In this document: one piece after another, positions 28,128 through 36,846 of the stretch | Layout: each line of letters starts with the position of its first letter | Position numbering within the stretch: the first letter of the stretch is position 1 | NCBI GenBank assembly: GCA_022600575.1 | Contig: JAHZKF010000027.1 | Span: forward strand, 1 to 42,384 | Direction of reading: 5' to 3' | Length of the DNA stretch: 42,384 nt | Source of the DNA: Gammaproteobacteria bacterium | Lineage (GTDB): Bacteria; Pseudomonadota; Gammaproteobacteria; Legionellales; Legionellaceae | The notes under the pieces: model-generated | The model's database searches: none | Told to the model about the DNA's origin: nothing | Seen by the model: only the letters and a program-made list of their open reading frames with translations | Made by a program: the position numbers and the translations under genes

Positions 28128-29843
28128 TTAATTTTTTTTACGAAATGGTAGATAACGCGGCTCCCAAAAATGTGCCTCGATTTTGTCATCGACTTCTTTA
28201 ATATTTTTATGCGTTGCTAATTTTTCTTCAATCGCGGTTTTTGCCACTGCACGTGCAATTTCTTTTGCAACGTTTTGTGCTTCATTAAGTGAGGGGAGTA
28301 AGGGCAAAAAGCTGTCTTTTTTACTGGGAGAGAATTCGCTAAGTGCTTGAGAGGCTGACCAAATCATATTTTTTGTTAATTTTTTTGCACCGACAGCCAA
28401 AACACCTAGCCCAATACCTGGAAACACCAAAGCATTATTGCATTGTGCAATTTCAATTAAATGATTTTGATATTCAACTGCAGGAAAAGCAGTTCCTGTT
28501 GCAATCAGTGCTCGTCCTTCACTCCATTTTAAAATATCTACAGGTTTTGCTTCACATTTTTCATCCGGATTTGATAATGGAAATATAATGGGGCGCTTAC
28601 AAGATGCAGCCATTGTTTGAATAATATCTTGTGAAAAAGCACCCGTTTGAGCAGAGCACCCAATTAAAACAGTCGGTTTAATATGATGAACCGTATCTGT
28701 CAATGAAGGATAGCCATCTCCTTGGTATTTCCACCTAGAACGTTCTGATTCAGGACGTGCATAAAGCCTTTGGGCTTCTGTTAAACTCTTATCATCGCTC
28801 ATAAGTAAGCCTTGCCTATCAATCAACCAAAACTGTTTATAAGCTTCTTTGGGGCTTAAACCACGCTTTACCATCGCATCCACAATTTGATTACTAATAC
28901 CTGTTCCTGCTGAACCTGCTCCGTAAACCACAATACGTTGTTTATTAAGAGGGAGCCCTGTTACGTTACATGCAGCAAGAAGGGCTGCAAGTGTCACAGC
29001 ACCAGTTCCTTGAATATCATCATTGAAAGTACAAATCTTATCTTTAAATGAATCTAGAATTTGAGTTGCATTGCGCCTGCCAAAATCTTCCCAATGTAAA
29101 AATGCTTTAGGAAATTTTTTATGAATTGCCTTCACAAAACGTGCTATAAAAGCATCATATGCTTCCCCATGTATTCTTGCCTGTGGGCAACCTAAGTAAA
29201 AGGGGCTATCCAATAAAGCTTGGTTGTTTGTGCCCACATCTAAGAAAATAGGTAACGTACGTGTTGGATCAATACCACCACATAAACTATACACCATGAG
29301 TTTTGCCACAGGGATATCCATCCCGCCAATACCCTGATCACCAATACCCAGTACGCCTTCACCATCGGTCACAACAATTAAATCAACTTCAGGATTTGAA
29401 CGATTCTCTAAAATTTCCTCAATGTGAGGTTCATCTGTATGTGCAATATATAAACCACGTGCTTGTCGATATTCCCGGCTAAACTCTTTAACAGCTGTTC
29501 CTACAATGGGGGTATAAATAACAGGTATCATTTCAAGTAAATGACGACTTACTAACTTATAAAATAAAACTTGGTTTTTATTATTTAAATTATTCAAATA
29601 AATATTTTTTTGTAAGGCCGTTTTATAATCATTGTATTGCAGATAAGCACGTTTCACTTGATCTTCTAGTGTTTCAACACGGTGGGGGAGTTTTCCTAAA
29701 AGTCCTAACTCAATACGTTCATTGTGTGTAAATGCGGTGCCTTTATTGAGTTGGGGTGTAGTGAGTAATTGTTTTCCAATAATGGACGTTTCAATAAAGT
29801 ACTCACCTGTTTTTTTATCATGACAGATTTTAAAATCTAACAT
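28128..29843 (-). CDS. maeA: NAD-dependent malic enzyme
   Basis: Oxidative decarboxylation of malate to pyruvate with NAD+ (NADP+ possible). The 571-aa protein is of the long, eukaryote-like SfcA/MaeA class. It has the catalytic Tyr in YTPIVGTAVKEFSREYRQ, ARGLYIAHTDE, metal ligands in VVTDGEGVLGIGDQGIGG, the catalytic Lys in MDIPVAKLMVY, FNDDIQGTGAVTLAALLA and the NAD fold VVYGAGSAGTGISNQI. ATG at 29843 is preferred because AGGTGG lies 8 bases upstream; the frame extends to a GTG at 29855. Monocistronic and convergent with cvpA. Confidence 0.94.
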   Translation of the reverse strand: MLDFKICHDKKTGEYFIETSIIGKQLLTTPQLNKGTAFTHNERIELGLLGKLPHRVETLEDQVKRAYLQYNDYKTALQKNIYLNNLNNKNQVLFYKLVSRHLLEMIPVIYTPIVGTAVKEFSREYRQARGLYIAHTDEPHIEEILENRSNPEVDLIVVTDGEGVLGIGDQGIGGMDIPVAKLMVYSLCGGIDPTRTLPIFLDVGTNNQALLDSPFYLGCPQARIHGEAYDAFIARFVKAIHKKFPKAFLHWEDFGRRNATQILDSFKDKICTFNDDIQGTGAVTLAALLAACNVTGLPLNKQRIVVYGAGSAGTGISNQIVDAMVKRGLSPKEAYKQFWLIDRQGLLMSDDKSLTEAQRLYARPESERSRWKYQGDGYPSLTDTVHHIKPTVLIGCSAQTGAFSQDIIQTMAASCKRPIIFPLSNPDEKCEAKPVDILKWSEGRALIATGTAFPAVEYQNHLIEIAQCNNALVFPGIGLGVLAVGAKKLTKNMIWSASQALSEFSPSKKDSFLPLLPSLNEAQNVAKEIARAVAKTAIEEKLATHKNIKEVDDKIEAHFWEPRYLPFRKKN

Positions 29844-29960
29844 ATGTGTAACCACCTGTTATATTATTACTGTTACTCTTTAATATAGTTGAATTTAAAA
29901 AAAGCAAATTTGGGTGTTGCTCATACAGAGGAAATGCTACCTAACACACTGATTATAAAG

Positions 29961-29966
29961 TATAAT
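29961..29966 (+). promoter_or_regulatory. Candidate -10 box for the carrier-family gene
   Basis: TATAAT 33 bp upstream of the ATG at 29999, in a very AT-rich 155-bp divergent gap. No clear -35 match is seen. Confidence 0.4.
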
Positions 29967-29998
29967 GTTTTAAATTTTAATCTAATAAATAGAGACAT

Positions 29999-30880
29999 AT
30001 GCCTTTTACAACAGAAGAAATAAAACAAGCACTCATAGCCAGCACACAAGCAATTAAAGATGGTGCAAAAGAAACTAGCAAAGTAATTTTACCCATGTGG
30101 ATGGGAACTGTCCTCGCAAAAAAAGCGGCCACTGAAAATCTTTTATTTCAAACGTCATGTGTACGTGTTTACCAAGGCGGGTCATATAATGCATTAATAT
30201 CGCTCCCTCCTTTAATGCTGCAGCAGGGTGTACGTGTCATGGGAAAATCCATCAATTTAACTTTTACGCTTCCGTATGTAAAAGAAAATTATCCAGGCTG
30301 GGAGAAAGTGGTTACACCCATAGCCCTTACAGGAATGGATATGTTTTTAACCCCCCTGGAAACAGTATTAACACGCCTATCTAAAGGACAAGCTCTTCCA
30401 GCTAAGTTTTCTGGCTATTACGCGGGCGCTGTAGCGCAAGGATTTAGACATGGGCCTATATGGGCAGGATATCTAGCCATCAAAGGAGGAGTTGATTCGG
30501 TATTTAATCAATTTGGATTTCAAACAAATACAAACACAGGCGCACTCATCACAAGCCCTGTAATAGGCGGAATCCTTGCATCTGCCACAAACCCTTTTTA
30601 TGTGCTTGAAGCACGACAACAAGTGGCCCAAGCAGTAGAGCAGCTAGACCCTCAAAAAATTCCTATCAAAACAAACGCGCGGTTCCAATTTTTTAAAACT
30701 CAAACCACTTTAGTCCAAACAGTACTTGAAAAAGAGGGTGCTGTAGCATTTATGAGAGGGCTTCCTCCCCACGCACTTATTGTATCTTGCCTTGCTTATG
30801 TTGCGAATCGATTAGTGCTACTGGGTGAGGAAAAGAAAAAAGTGGCTGATGCATCTTCAAGTTCAGCACCTATTCCATAA
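29999..30880 (+). CDS. Mitochondrial carrier family-like protein, candidate effector
   Basis: A 293-aa hydrophobic protein with the three-repeat plan of eukaryotic mitochondrial carriers (SLC25). Repeat 2 has PLETVLTR at 119-126, and repeat 3 has NPFYVLEARQQ at 198-208, both close to the carrier signature Px[DE]xx[KR]x[KR]. Repeat 3 ends with EKEGAVAFMRGLPPH (244-258), matching the EGxxx-aromatic-x-[KR]G block. Repeat 1 (about 30-90; VYQGGSYNALISLPP) is more degenerate. The matrix-gate charges are only partly kept (Leu at position 6 of repeat 2, Tyr and Glu in repeat 3). Bacterial members are rare; Legionella LncP is a type IV-secreted nucleotide carrier that enters host mitochondria. The tail EKKKVADASSSSAPIP is polar. 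Substrate and secretion are inferred. Confidence 0.72.
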   Translation: MPFTTEEIKQALIASTQAIKDGAKETSKVILPMWMGTVLAKKAATENLLFQTSCVRVYQGGSYNALISLPPLMLQQGVRVMGKSINLTFTLPYVKENYPGWEKVVTPIALTGMDMFLTPLETVLTRLSKGQALPAKFSGYYAGAVAQGFRHGPIWAGYLAIKGGVDSVFNQFGFQTNTNTGALITSPVIGGILASATNPFYVLEARQQVAQAVEQLDPQKIPIKTNARFQFFKTQTTLVQTVLEKEGAVAFMRGLPPHALIVSCLAYVANRLVLLGEEKKKVADASSSSAPIP

Positions 30881-30931
30881 TGCATTAACTAGGAAAGTTT
30901 TTACGTGCGCGTTAAAGTTGGGTAGGGCTAT

Positions 30932-31102
30932 GCCGTCTTTGCTGTATAGGTTACGTATTTCGTTGATAAAGTCCTGTCAACGAATTATGTAACCTATACA
31001 TTTGCGAGGAACGAAGTGACGCGTCAATCTAGAGTTAAAAATCTTTTGATTAAATGCCTGTCTTAAAAAGAAGATTGCCGCGCCTGCGGCTCGCAAAGAC
31101 GC
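30932..31102. repeat. Interspersed palindromic repeat with nested insertion
   Basis: This gap between two convergent genes (30881-31114) has no gene. The left arm (GTCTTTGC at 30935-30942, then TTTGCGAGGAACGAAGTGA, CGCG, CAATCT to 31031) pairs imperfectly with the right arm (AGATTGCCGCG, CTCGCAAAGAC, to 31100). The motif (TTGCGAGG with CGCGNCAATCT and its inverse) resembles palindromic repeats scattered through many proteobacterial genomes. The left arm is interrupted by the element at 30943-31000. Confidence 0.7.
30943..31000. mobile_element. 58-bp MITE-like palindrome with 5-bp target duplication
   Basis: The element starts TGTATAGGTTACGTA and ends with its inverse, TATGTAACCTATACA. The 24-bp arms pair with two mismatches around a 10-base loop. 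TTTGC flanks it on both sides (30938-30942 and 31001-31005). Removing it with one TTTGC restores a continuous GTCTTTGCGAGG arm of the surrounding repeat. It is too small to encode anything. Confidence 0.7.
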
Positions 31103-31114
31103 AGGGACAGACTG

Positions 31115-32392
31115 CTAAGGCAATAAAATATTACTTAATTCTAAGTCACTCTCTTGAAGCGCTCGGCTTTGTTTTGTCTCTAGACCAGAAAAGAACCTAT
31201 TTTTCATCCAGCTTCGGTGACTCTCAAAAACCAAACCTGGCGAGGTAAGTAAACCAACCAAGAGACCTACCAACACAAGTACTGTCGCTTTAATATAATC
31301 TCTCAGTGTTGATTGACCTATTTTTTTATATTTCGAAATGCACTCATCTTTAGCTTTTTGAACTTCTTTTTTAAAGGTGTCAATATTTTTTTTGCTTTCA
31401 GGCTGCATCAGAGTTTCTCTAAATGACACACCTATTTTAAAAAATAAAAGCACTATCGGTTCTTCTGTATCTTTTGTTTTATCCAAAGCAGATAACCAGC
31501 TTGCGTGTGTTATGTCAAAGCTATCTAGTGGGTGATTTCTGGCAGCTTTAAAACGATAAGCAATTAAAGCCGCTTCATTCACATTCTGAATAGCAGTCAT
31601 AATGTTTTCTGGTGATAGCACCACAGAGCCCGTTGGAGTTTTTGTTTTCTGATAGAAGACAACGCTATCTGCTGTTTTTTGAAAGCATTTCTGTATTTCA
31701 TCTAAGCCCGCGGGTAAAACCCTTGCTGCTTTCTTCATTTGAATGAGCTCAGAAACCCTATCAATACAAGTTCTCATCATCTCATCCGTACAAGCCACTC
31801 TTTTTTCCTGAGTATCTGCAGTATTGATTGGTTGATGTGTGTCAATATACGCTGATTTTTTTACTTCTAGCTCTTGCTCAAAAGCTTCAAGTTTTTCATC
31901 TGTTAAATTGCCTTTAAACAAAATTTCAAGCGTCTGTATAATCGTTTTTTTGAAACCCCAAATATCATCTATTTCACGATTCGTTATTGATTGAAGAAAT
32001 AGTAGTGTTTCCTGTTGAGAGGATGCTTCGTTAGCTTCTTTTTTTACGTCTGCACTCAAAGCACCATAATCACTAGACGATAAAGTACGGCGGGGGTTTG
32101 TCTTCCAGGCTTGCGTGGTTTGTTCTTTAATGATGTTTTGTTCTTTTTTAAGCTGTTCTTTACCAGAGTATCGCTCATACAGCTTATTTTGACGTTGAAT
32201 AAAAGTTTTAAATGCTTCTTCAGCGCCTGGTTCTAATGCTTTTGTTGCTTTAAGCGCTTCATTGTCAGAATGCATAGCAGATATTAAGCGTTCAACGAGA
32301 TTTGATAGGTCTTCCCTTAATGCGTTAAGGATGTATTTCTCTCTTCCAGCAGCTAGACATCTATGGTTAAATAAAGGTTCGAATTTATTCAT
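31115..32392 (-). CDS. Large helical protein with C-terminal membrane segment, unknown function
   Basis: I do not recognise this 425-aa protein. It is highly charged and mostly helical, with likely coiled coil around residues 40-110 (FIQRQNKLYERYSGKEQLKK) and 330-355 (KKEVQKAKDECISKYKK). One strong hydrophobic segment lies near the C-terminus (about 366-385; ATVLVLVGLLVGLLTS), and a 40-residue tail ends SDLELSNILLP. No signal peptide is visible. The build (long helical body, late membrane anchor, acidic tail) is common among Legionella type IV substrates, and it sits opposite the carrier-like gene across a repeat-rich gap. The start ATG has only a weak AGAGA site. Confidence 0.65.
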   Translation of the reverse strand: MNKFEPLFNHRCLAAGREKYILNALREDLSNLVERLISAMHSDNEALKATKALEPGAEEAFKTFIQRQNKLYERYSGKEQLKKEQNIIKEQTTQAWKTNPRRTLSSSDYGALSADVKKEANEASSQQETLLFLQSITNREIDDIWGFKKTIIQTLEILFKGNLTDEKLEAFEQELEVKKSAYIDTHQPINTADTQEKRVACTDEMMRTCIDRVSELIQMKKAARVLPAGLDEIQKCFQKTADSVVFYQKTKTPTGSVVLSPENIMTAIQNVNEAALIAYRFKAARNHPLDSFDITHASWLSALDKTKDTEEPIVLLFFKIGVSFRETLMQPESKKNIDTFKKEVQKAKDECISKYKKIGQSTLRDYIKATVLVLVGLLVGLLTSPGLVFESHRSWMKNRFFSGLETKQSRALQESDLELSNILLP

Positions 32393-32490
32393 ACTGTATC
32401 TCTATAGCCCGTATCCAATGCAGCTCGAACTGTATCATAAATAACCCTTCGGGTCAAAACAATGCCTTTAAATGCTTGTAGGTTTTTTTC

Positions 32491-32622
32491 TTAAACTAAG
32501 GTTGCAATAAGTGGGCTAGTGCTTTGCGCTCGTGATTTTTTCTTAGGAGGTTTGAAATGCAGCCCTGCTGAGCAGCGAGCTATGTGGAAAGAAAAGAATT
32601 TGAATTCAGTTTTATCGCTCAT
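32491..32622 (-). CDS. Possible 43-aa peptide, doubtful
   Basis: The 383-bp gap 32393-32775 holds no clear gene. The minus strand has a 43-codon frame starting MSDKTEFKFFSFHIARCSAG and running to the stop through a Lys/Pro-rich stretch (PPKKKSRAQ). There is no good ribosome binding site. The rest of the gap is AT-rich sequence with no structure I can name. Confidence 0.2.
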   Translation of the reverse strand: MSDKTEFKFFSFHIARCSAGLHFKPPKKKSRAQSTSPLIATLV

Positions 32623-32775
32623 ATGTACGCTCTTAACTTAAGATTGTTGAGGCAATGAAATACATATAGGGTCAATTAAAAGCATAAATAGCAAGGAAAT
32701 AAAATACAATACTTGTTTTGTTTAACCAGTAACTTTAACATCAGGCAGGTACATATTGAATTAGAGGATTTATAG

Positions 32776-33177
32776 ATGGTAAACAGAATCAACACCTTTA
32801 AATGGGCTGGGCTTGGGGCATGTCTATTTGCATTATCTGCCTGCTCACCTCAAAGTGAGAAAGGTTACTCAGGTAACCCTAAAGCGCTTCAAGAAGCGAT
32901 TAAAAAATGTCCTGAACACGCACCCAAACGTGTGAGTTGTGAGCAACTTAATGAAATGGCAACCCGTATTAATCAATTGGCCTATAAGCTTCGTGTTGAT
33001 CAACAGGCATATGGAAAAGATATTTTAGCGCTTCAAGAAACAATCACAACGCAACGTAGTACACTTGAAAAAAACCCGACTCAGATTGCACTCCAGCAAA
33101 GCTTAAAACAAAACGAGCGATATCTGCAGGAGCATCTAGCTGTCGTTCGTTGGTTGGCTTCACCGGAGCATCATTAA
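32776..33177 (+). CDS. Putative lipoprotein with coiled-coil body
   Basis: The 133-aa protein has a lipoprotein signal (hydrophobic [12 protein letters not shown]; lipobox LSAC, Cys at about 23) and a mature part of amphipathic helix ([20 protein letters not shown], then [24 protein letters not shown] heptads). Two further Cys (KKCPEH, VSCEQL) could form a disulfide. The +2 residue after the Cys is Ser-Pro, so outer-membrane sorting is expected. The family is unknown to me. It is 2 bp upstream of surE and so starts the surE-dedA-nlpD-rpoS cluster. AGAGGA precedes ATG. Confidence 0.8.
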   Translation: MVNRINTFKWAGLGACLFALSACSPQSEKGYSGNPKALQEAIKKCPEHAPKRVSCEQLNEMATRINQLAYKLRVDQQAYGKDILALQETITTQRSTLEKNPTQIALQQSLKQNERYLQEHLAVVRWLASPEHH

Positions 33178-33179
33178 AT

Positions 33180-33938
33180 ATGAAAATTTTAGTCAGCAAC
33201 GATGATGGGGTTTTAGCACCAGGGATTCGTGTTCTTGCTGAGATGCTGGCTGATATTGCCGACATTTATGTTATGGCACCCGATAGAAATCGTAGTGGTG
33301 CAAGTAACTCGCTGACACTTTTAAACCCTTTGCGCGTTAGAACGCTTGAAAATGGTTATCATTGTATCGAAGGTACACCCACTGACTGTGTTCACATTGC
33401 CTTAACTGGCTTTTTTGATTTTGAATTTGATATGGTAGTTTCAGGGATTAATGATGGCCCTAATTTAGGAGATGATGTTTTGTATTCAGGTACGGTTGCA
33501 GCAGCCATGGAAGGGCGCAATTTGGGCTTTCCATCTATTGCCGTCTCACTTTCAGGAAGACCTGCTGAGCATTATGAAACAGCTGCTTCAGTGGTTAAAA
33601 ACTTAGCCCTTAAGATTAAATCCGATCCTCTACGTTCCCAAACCATTTTAAATATTAATGTTCCTAATCTACCTCTAGATAGCATTCGTGGCATTGAAGT
33701 CACGCGGCTTGGTACGAGACATGCTGCTGAGGCAACAGTAAAAACAACCGACCCTCGTGGTCGACCTATTTACTGGATTGGTTCACCAGGTAACGAAGCT
33801 GATGCAGGACCTGGTACTGATTTTCATGCAATTAGCCAGCATGCTGTATCCATTACACCGTTACATTTTGATATGACAAATTACAAGATATTTGAGCAAG
33901 TTTCTGAGTGGAGTAAAGATGCAGGCTTAATACCATGA
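33180..33938 (+). CDS. surE: 5'/3'-nucleotidase SurE
   Basis: Metal-dependent nucleotidase and exopolyphosphatase of stationary-phase survival. ATG at 33180 ([16 protein letters not shown]) is the standard start. The 252-aa protein has the metal ligands Asp8, Asp9 and Ser39-region ([12 protein letters not shown]) and [27 protein letters not shown]. It is 2 bp after the lipoprotein gene and overlaps the next gene by ATGA. In enterobacteria surE is followed by pcm and nlpD-rpoS; here pcm is absent and a DedA-family gene takes its place. Confidence 0.98.
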   Translation: MKILVSNDDGVLAPGIRVLAEMLADIADIYVMAPDRNRSGASNSLTLLNPLRVRTLENGYHCIEGTPTDCVHIALTGFFDFEFDMVVSGINDGPNLGDDVLYSGTVAAAMEGRNLGFPSIAVSLSGRPAEHYETAASVVKNLALKIKSDPLRSQTILNINVPNLPLDSIRGIEVTRLGTRHAAEATVKTTDPRGRPIYWIGSPGNEADAGPGTDFHAISQHAVSITPLHFDMTNYKIFEQVSEWSKDAGLIP

Positions 33939-34522
33939 AACTTTTCTCATATTTGTACACACGCATGTTAAGTTGGTCTGGACATCGACATGCACGTTAT
34001 TATTTAGCTGGTGTATCTTTTGCCGAGTCTTCTTTTTTTCCTATTCCTCCAGATGTCATGCTCATCAGTATGGGGCTCGCAAAACCTAAAAATGCTTGGC
34101 ATTATGCTTTAATTGCAACTTTTTTTTCTGTCATAGGCGGGTGTTTTGGATACATCCTTGGTTTTTTTGGTATGGCCATTATCGAGCCTTATATGTTGGC
34201 TTCATCTTATGCGCCTACTTATGAACACATCCGTATTTGGTTTGATAACTGGGGTGTTTGGATTATTCTTTTAGCAGGTTTCACGCCTATTCCTTATAAA
34301 TTATTTACGGTAACAGCTGGCATGATGCACATGCTTTTTTTACCTTTTATACTGGCCTCTTTTATTGGACGCGGAGCGCGCTTTTTTTTAGTGTCTGGTT
34401 TGTTGGTCTTATTTGGTGAGCGGCTTGAAAAACAATTTAGACGCTGGATTGATTGGATTGGCTGGATAGTTGTTATACTGGCACTTATTATTTATCTTGG
34501 AATTAAATTAAGAGGGCATTAA
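33935..34522 (+). CDS. DedA family membrane protein, YqaA-like
   Basis: A 195-aa inner-membrane protein of the DedA/VTT (YqaA) group with about five hydrophobic segments. The conserved [19 protein letters not shown] (about 30-48) and the Gly-rich [13 protein letters not shown] are followed by [17 protein letters not shown] and [12 protein letters not shown]. The family is tied to lipid flipping and envelope integrity. It starts within the surE stop codon (ATGA) and ends 4 bp before nlpD. Confidence 0.92.
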   Translation: MKLFSYLYTRMLSWSGHRHARYYLAGVSFAESSFFPIPPDVMLISMGLAKPKNAWHYALIATFFSVIGGCFGYILGFFGMAIIEPYMLASSYAPTYEHIRIWFDNWGVWIILLAGFTPIPYKLFTVTAGMMHMLFLPFILASFIGRGARFFLVSGLLVLFGERLEKQFRRWIDWIGWIVVILALIIYLGIKLRGH

Positions 34523-34526
34523 GCGC

Positions 34527-35222
34527 ATGAAACGAAAGTACCGTTGTATTTTTGGATTCATCAGCTTGTCATTAGTCAGTTGTGGTGTGCGTGAGGGGCT
34601 TGCACCTGTTGAAGAATCCACGTGGTATAAGGCTAATCGTACCGCAACACGCCATACAGTCAGAAAAGGGGAAACCCTGTATGCCATTGCCTTTCGTTAT
34701 GACCAAGATTATCATCATCTTGCCCATTTAAATCATCTTAATTCTCCTTATACACTGCATGTTGGTCAGGTCATACAATTAAAATCGAGCGCAGCAACAA
34801 AAACCCTTCCGACCTTACCCGAATTACCGACCTTGCCTGTGTTTGCATCAAATAATCATTGGTTATGGCCTGCTAAGGGTCGCGTTCAAACAACATTTTC
34901 TCCAAGCAAAGGGCAAAAAGGCATTAATATAGCGGGTAAACAAGGCCAAAAAGTGCGTGCTTCAGCTTCTGGTATCGTCGCGTACGCTGGTGATGGTTTA
35001 CCAGGATATGGTAATTTGATTATTTTAAAACATAATAAACAGTATCTTACGGCTTATGGTAATAATCAGCGTAATTTAGTTCGTGAGGGCCAAACAGTTG
35101 AAAAAGGAGCCGTTATTGCTGAAATGGGACTGGTTAATCGACGCTTCTGGGGGCTTCATTTTGAGATTCGAAAATTAGGTGAACCTGTAAATCCACTTAA
35201 CTATTTGAATAAAAAAGCTTGA
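34527..35222 (+). CDS. nlpD: NlpD-like murein hydrolase activator lipoprotein
   Basis: Outer-membrane lipoprotein that activates amidases for septal peptidoglycan splitting. The 231-aa protein has the lipobox LVSC (Cys at about 19), a LysM domain (about 46-88; HTVRKGETLYAIAFRYDQDY) and a C-terminal M23 fold (about 110-229; WPAKGRVQTTFSPSKGQKGI, then GNLIILKHNKQYLTAYGNN and LHFEIRKLG). The first zinc ligand positions are replaced (GINIAG instead of HxGxD), as in NlpD proteins, so it is an activator without its own catalysis. Directly upstream of rpoS, the conserved arrangement in which an rpoS promoter often lies inside nlpD. Confidence 0.96.
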   Translation: MKRKYRCIFGFISLSLVSCGVREGLAPVEESTWYKANRTATRHTVRKGETLYAIAFRYDQDYHHLAHLNHLNSPYTLHVGQVIQLKSSAATKTLPTLPELPTLPVFASNNHWLWPAKGRVQTTFSPSKGQKGINIAGKQGQKVRASASGIVAYAGDGLPGYGNLIILKHNKQYLTAYGNNQRNLVREGQTVEKGAVIAEMGLVNRRFWGLHFEIRKLGEPVNPLNYLNKKA

Positions 35223-35277
35223 CAAAGCACTACCTTTCGTTACAACAATAGAGGCAAGCGTTTGTTCTCACATCATG

Positions 35278-35284
35278 AGGAGGT
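35278..35284 (+). promoter_or_regulatory. Strong rpoS ribosome binding site
   Basis: AGGAGGT is a full anti-16S match but is only 3-4 bases from the ATG at 35288, closer than optimal. Confidence 0.6.
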
Positions 35285-35287
35285 CGC

Positions 35288-36262
35288 ATGCCAAAGAAGT
35301 CTAATAAGAAAGCTGATGAAAAACTTGAGCTTGAACCAAATGAGGACTTAATCGATTTACCCGATGAAGTAAATAAAGACGAGAGTGATAAAGAGGAGGC
35401 AATAGCTGCTCCTGGAAAAGAGCTATCAAAAGTCATGGATGCAACCCAAATTTATTTAAGTGAAATTGGATTTTCGCCATTACTTTCCGCAGAAGAAGAA
35501 GTTCTTTATTCGACAAAAGCCCTAGAAGGTCATGAGCCTTCACGTAAAAAAATGATTGAATCCAATTTACGACTGGTTGTTAAAATATCTCGCCGTTACC
35601 TTAATCGTGGTTTACCATTATTAGATTTAATTGAAGAGGGCAACTTAGGCCTTATGAAATCGGTTGAAAAATTTGACCCAACCCGTGGGTTTCGATTCTC
35701 AACCTATGCAACATGGTGGATTAGACAGACCATTGAACGGGCCATTATGAATCAAACCCGCACTATTCGCCTACCTATTCACGTCGTAAAAGAACTGAAT
35801 GTTTATCTTCGAGCAGCACGCCAACTCACTCAAAAACTGGATCATGAGCCTTCTGCTGAAGAAATTGCTGAAATGCTTGATAAGCCACTTGAAGATGTTC
35901 AAAAGCTCTTACGCTTAAACGATAAAGTCACCTCAATTGATACGCCTTTTGGTTATGATGAAAGTAAATCATTACTAGATACCGTTGCTGATGAAAACAG
36001 CTTAAATCCAGCTGAATGGCTCACCGATGAAAATATCCGCTGTCATATCGAAGATTTACTCGGAGAGCTAACGGACAATCAGCAAGAAGTGATTGCAAGA
36101 CGCTTTGGTTTACATGGCTTTGAAAAAGCAACACTTGAAGAGGTTGGTCGCGAAATTGAGCTCACACGTGAGCGCGTAAGACAAATTCAAGTGGAGGCAC
36201 TACATACGTTACGTACTTTGCTGGTTGATAGGCTTGGTCTAACACAAGAAGATTTGTTTTAA
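35288..36262 (+). CDS. rpoS: Stationary-phase sigma factor RpoS
   Basis: Alternative sigma factor for stationary phase and stress; in Legionella relatives it also controls the transmissive phase. The 324-aa protein has an acidic, Lys-rich N-terminus (about 1-55), region 1.2 ([20 protein letters not shown]), region 2 ([20 protein letters not shown] and [20 protein letters not shown]), region 3 and region 4 ([20 protein letters not shown]). The nlpD-rpoS linkage supports RpoS rather than another group 2 sigma. The stop codon overlaps the next start (TAATG), suggesting coupling. Confidence 0.97.
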   Translation: MPKKSNKKADEKLELEPNEDLIDLPDEVNKDESDKEEAIAAPGKELSKVMDATQIYLSEIGFSPLLSAEEEVLYSTKALEGHEPSRKKMIESNLRLVVKISRRYLNRGLPLLDLIEEGNLGLMKSVEKFDPTRGFRFSTYATWWIRQTIERAIMNQTRTIRLPIHVVKELNVYLRAARQLTQKLDHEPSAEEIAEMLDKPLEDVQKLLRLNDKVTSIDTPFGYDESKSLLDTVADENSLNPAEWLTDENIRCHIEDLLGELTDNQQEVIARRFGLHGFEKATLEEVGREIELTRERVRQIQVEALHTLRTLLVDRLGLTQEDLF

Positions 36263-36747
36263 TGGCGCTATTGGGTAACGCCCTTAAAAACGCCTTTTCA
36301 TCTGCGTGTACCGGCGGTGTAGGAGCTTTTTTCGTACCTGCGAGTACCGCTGCTGCTGGTGGCCTTTTAAATGTCATGGGCGCTTGTGCCATTGGAGGCG
36401 CTGTTGTTGCGCCTTTCGCAGGTATTCTAACTAGCGTGACCGGTATCAGTGCACTTGCCAATTCGCATTTTAAAAAAAGAAATTATGGTTTAGCTGCCTT
36501 TTTTGGTGCTTTAACCGCAGCAGAGCTTCTTATTGCAGCACTGATAGCAGCTGAAATTGGTGCTGCAGCCCTTGGTATTCCAGCTTACCCTGTTTTTATC
36601 TGCTCTCTTGTCGGCTCAGCTGTCATCACGGCATCTACCTTTCTCTTGTCAGTAGGGGTTATTTTTGGGCTTGCTTGTATTTATAGCGCCATCATCTCTG
36701 ATAGTGAGCCATCTATGAGTGAAGTGATGCCTTCATGTGCGCTGTAG
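36262..36747 (+). CDS. Small polytopic membrane protein coupled to rpoS, unknown
   Basis: A 161-aa Ala/Gly-rich hydrophobic protein with about four membrane segments (roughly 18-40, 42-62, 72-98 and 108-145) and a polar tail (SDSEPSMSEVMPSCAL). I do not recognise the family. ATG shares one base with the rpoS stop, so translation is probably coupled, and it should rise with rpoS expression. The next 99 bp, up to convergent potD, have no clear terminator. Confidence 0.75.
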   Translation: MALLGNALKNAFSSACTGGVGAFFVPASTAAAGGLLNVMGACAIGGAVVAPFAGILTSVTGISALANSHFKKRNYGLAAFFGALTAAELLIAALIAAEIGAAALGIPAYPVFICSLVGSAVITASTFLLSVGVIFGLACIYSAIISDSEPSMSEVMPSCAL

Positions 36748-36846
36748 CAGGTCTTTGCAAGCTAATAGTTTAATCAAGTGTCTTGTGGTGATATCCCAAA
36801 AATTTCAGAAGTAAGCTATGAAAAATATCGTAACACCTAAAGGCGG

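Noticed and set aside
35230..35436. Ser-rich minus-strand frame at the rpoS start
   Set aside because: It is antisense to the Lys/Asp/Glu-rich RpoS N-terminus, which explains the Ser/Phe-rich translation.
36748..36846. Terminator between the small membrane gene and potD
   Set aside because: No stem of useful length followed by a T run on either strand.
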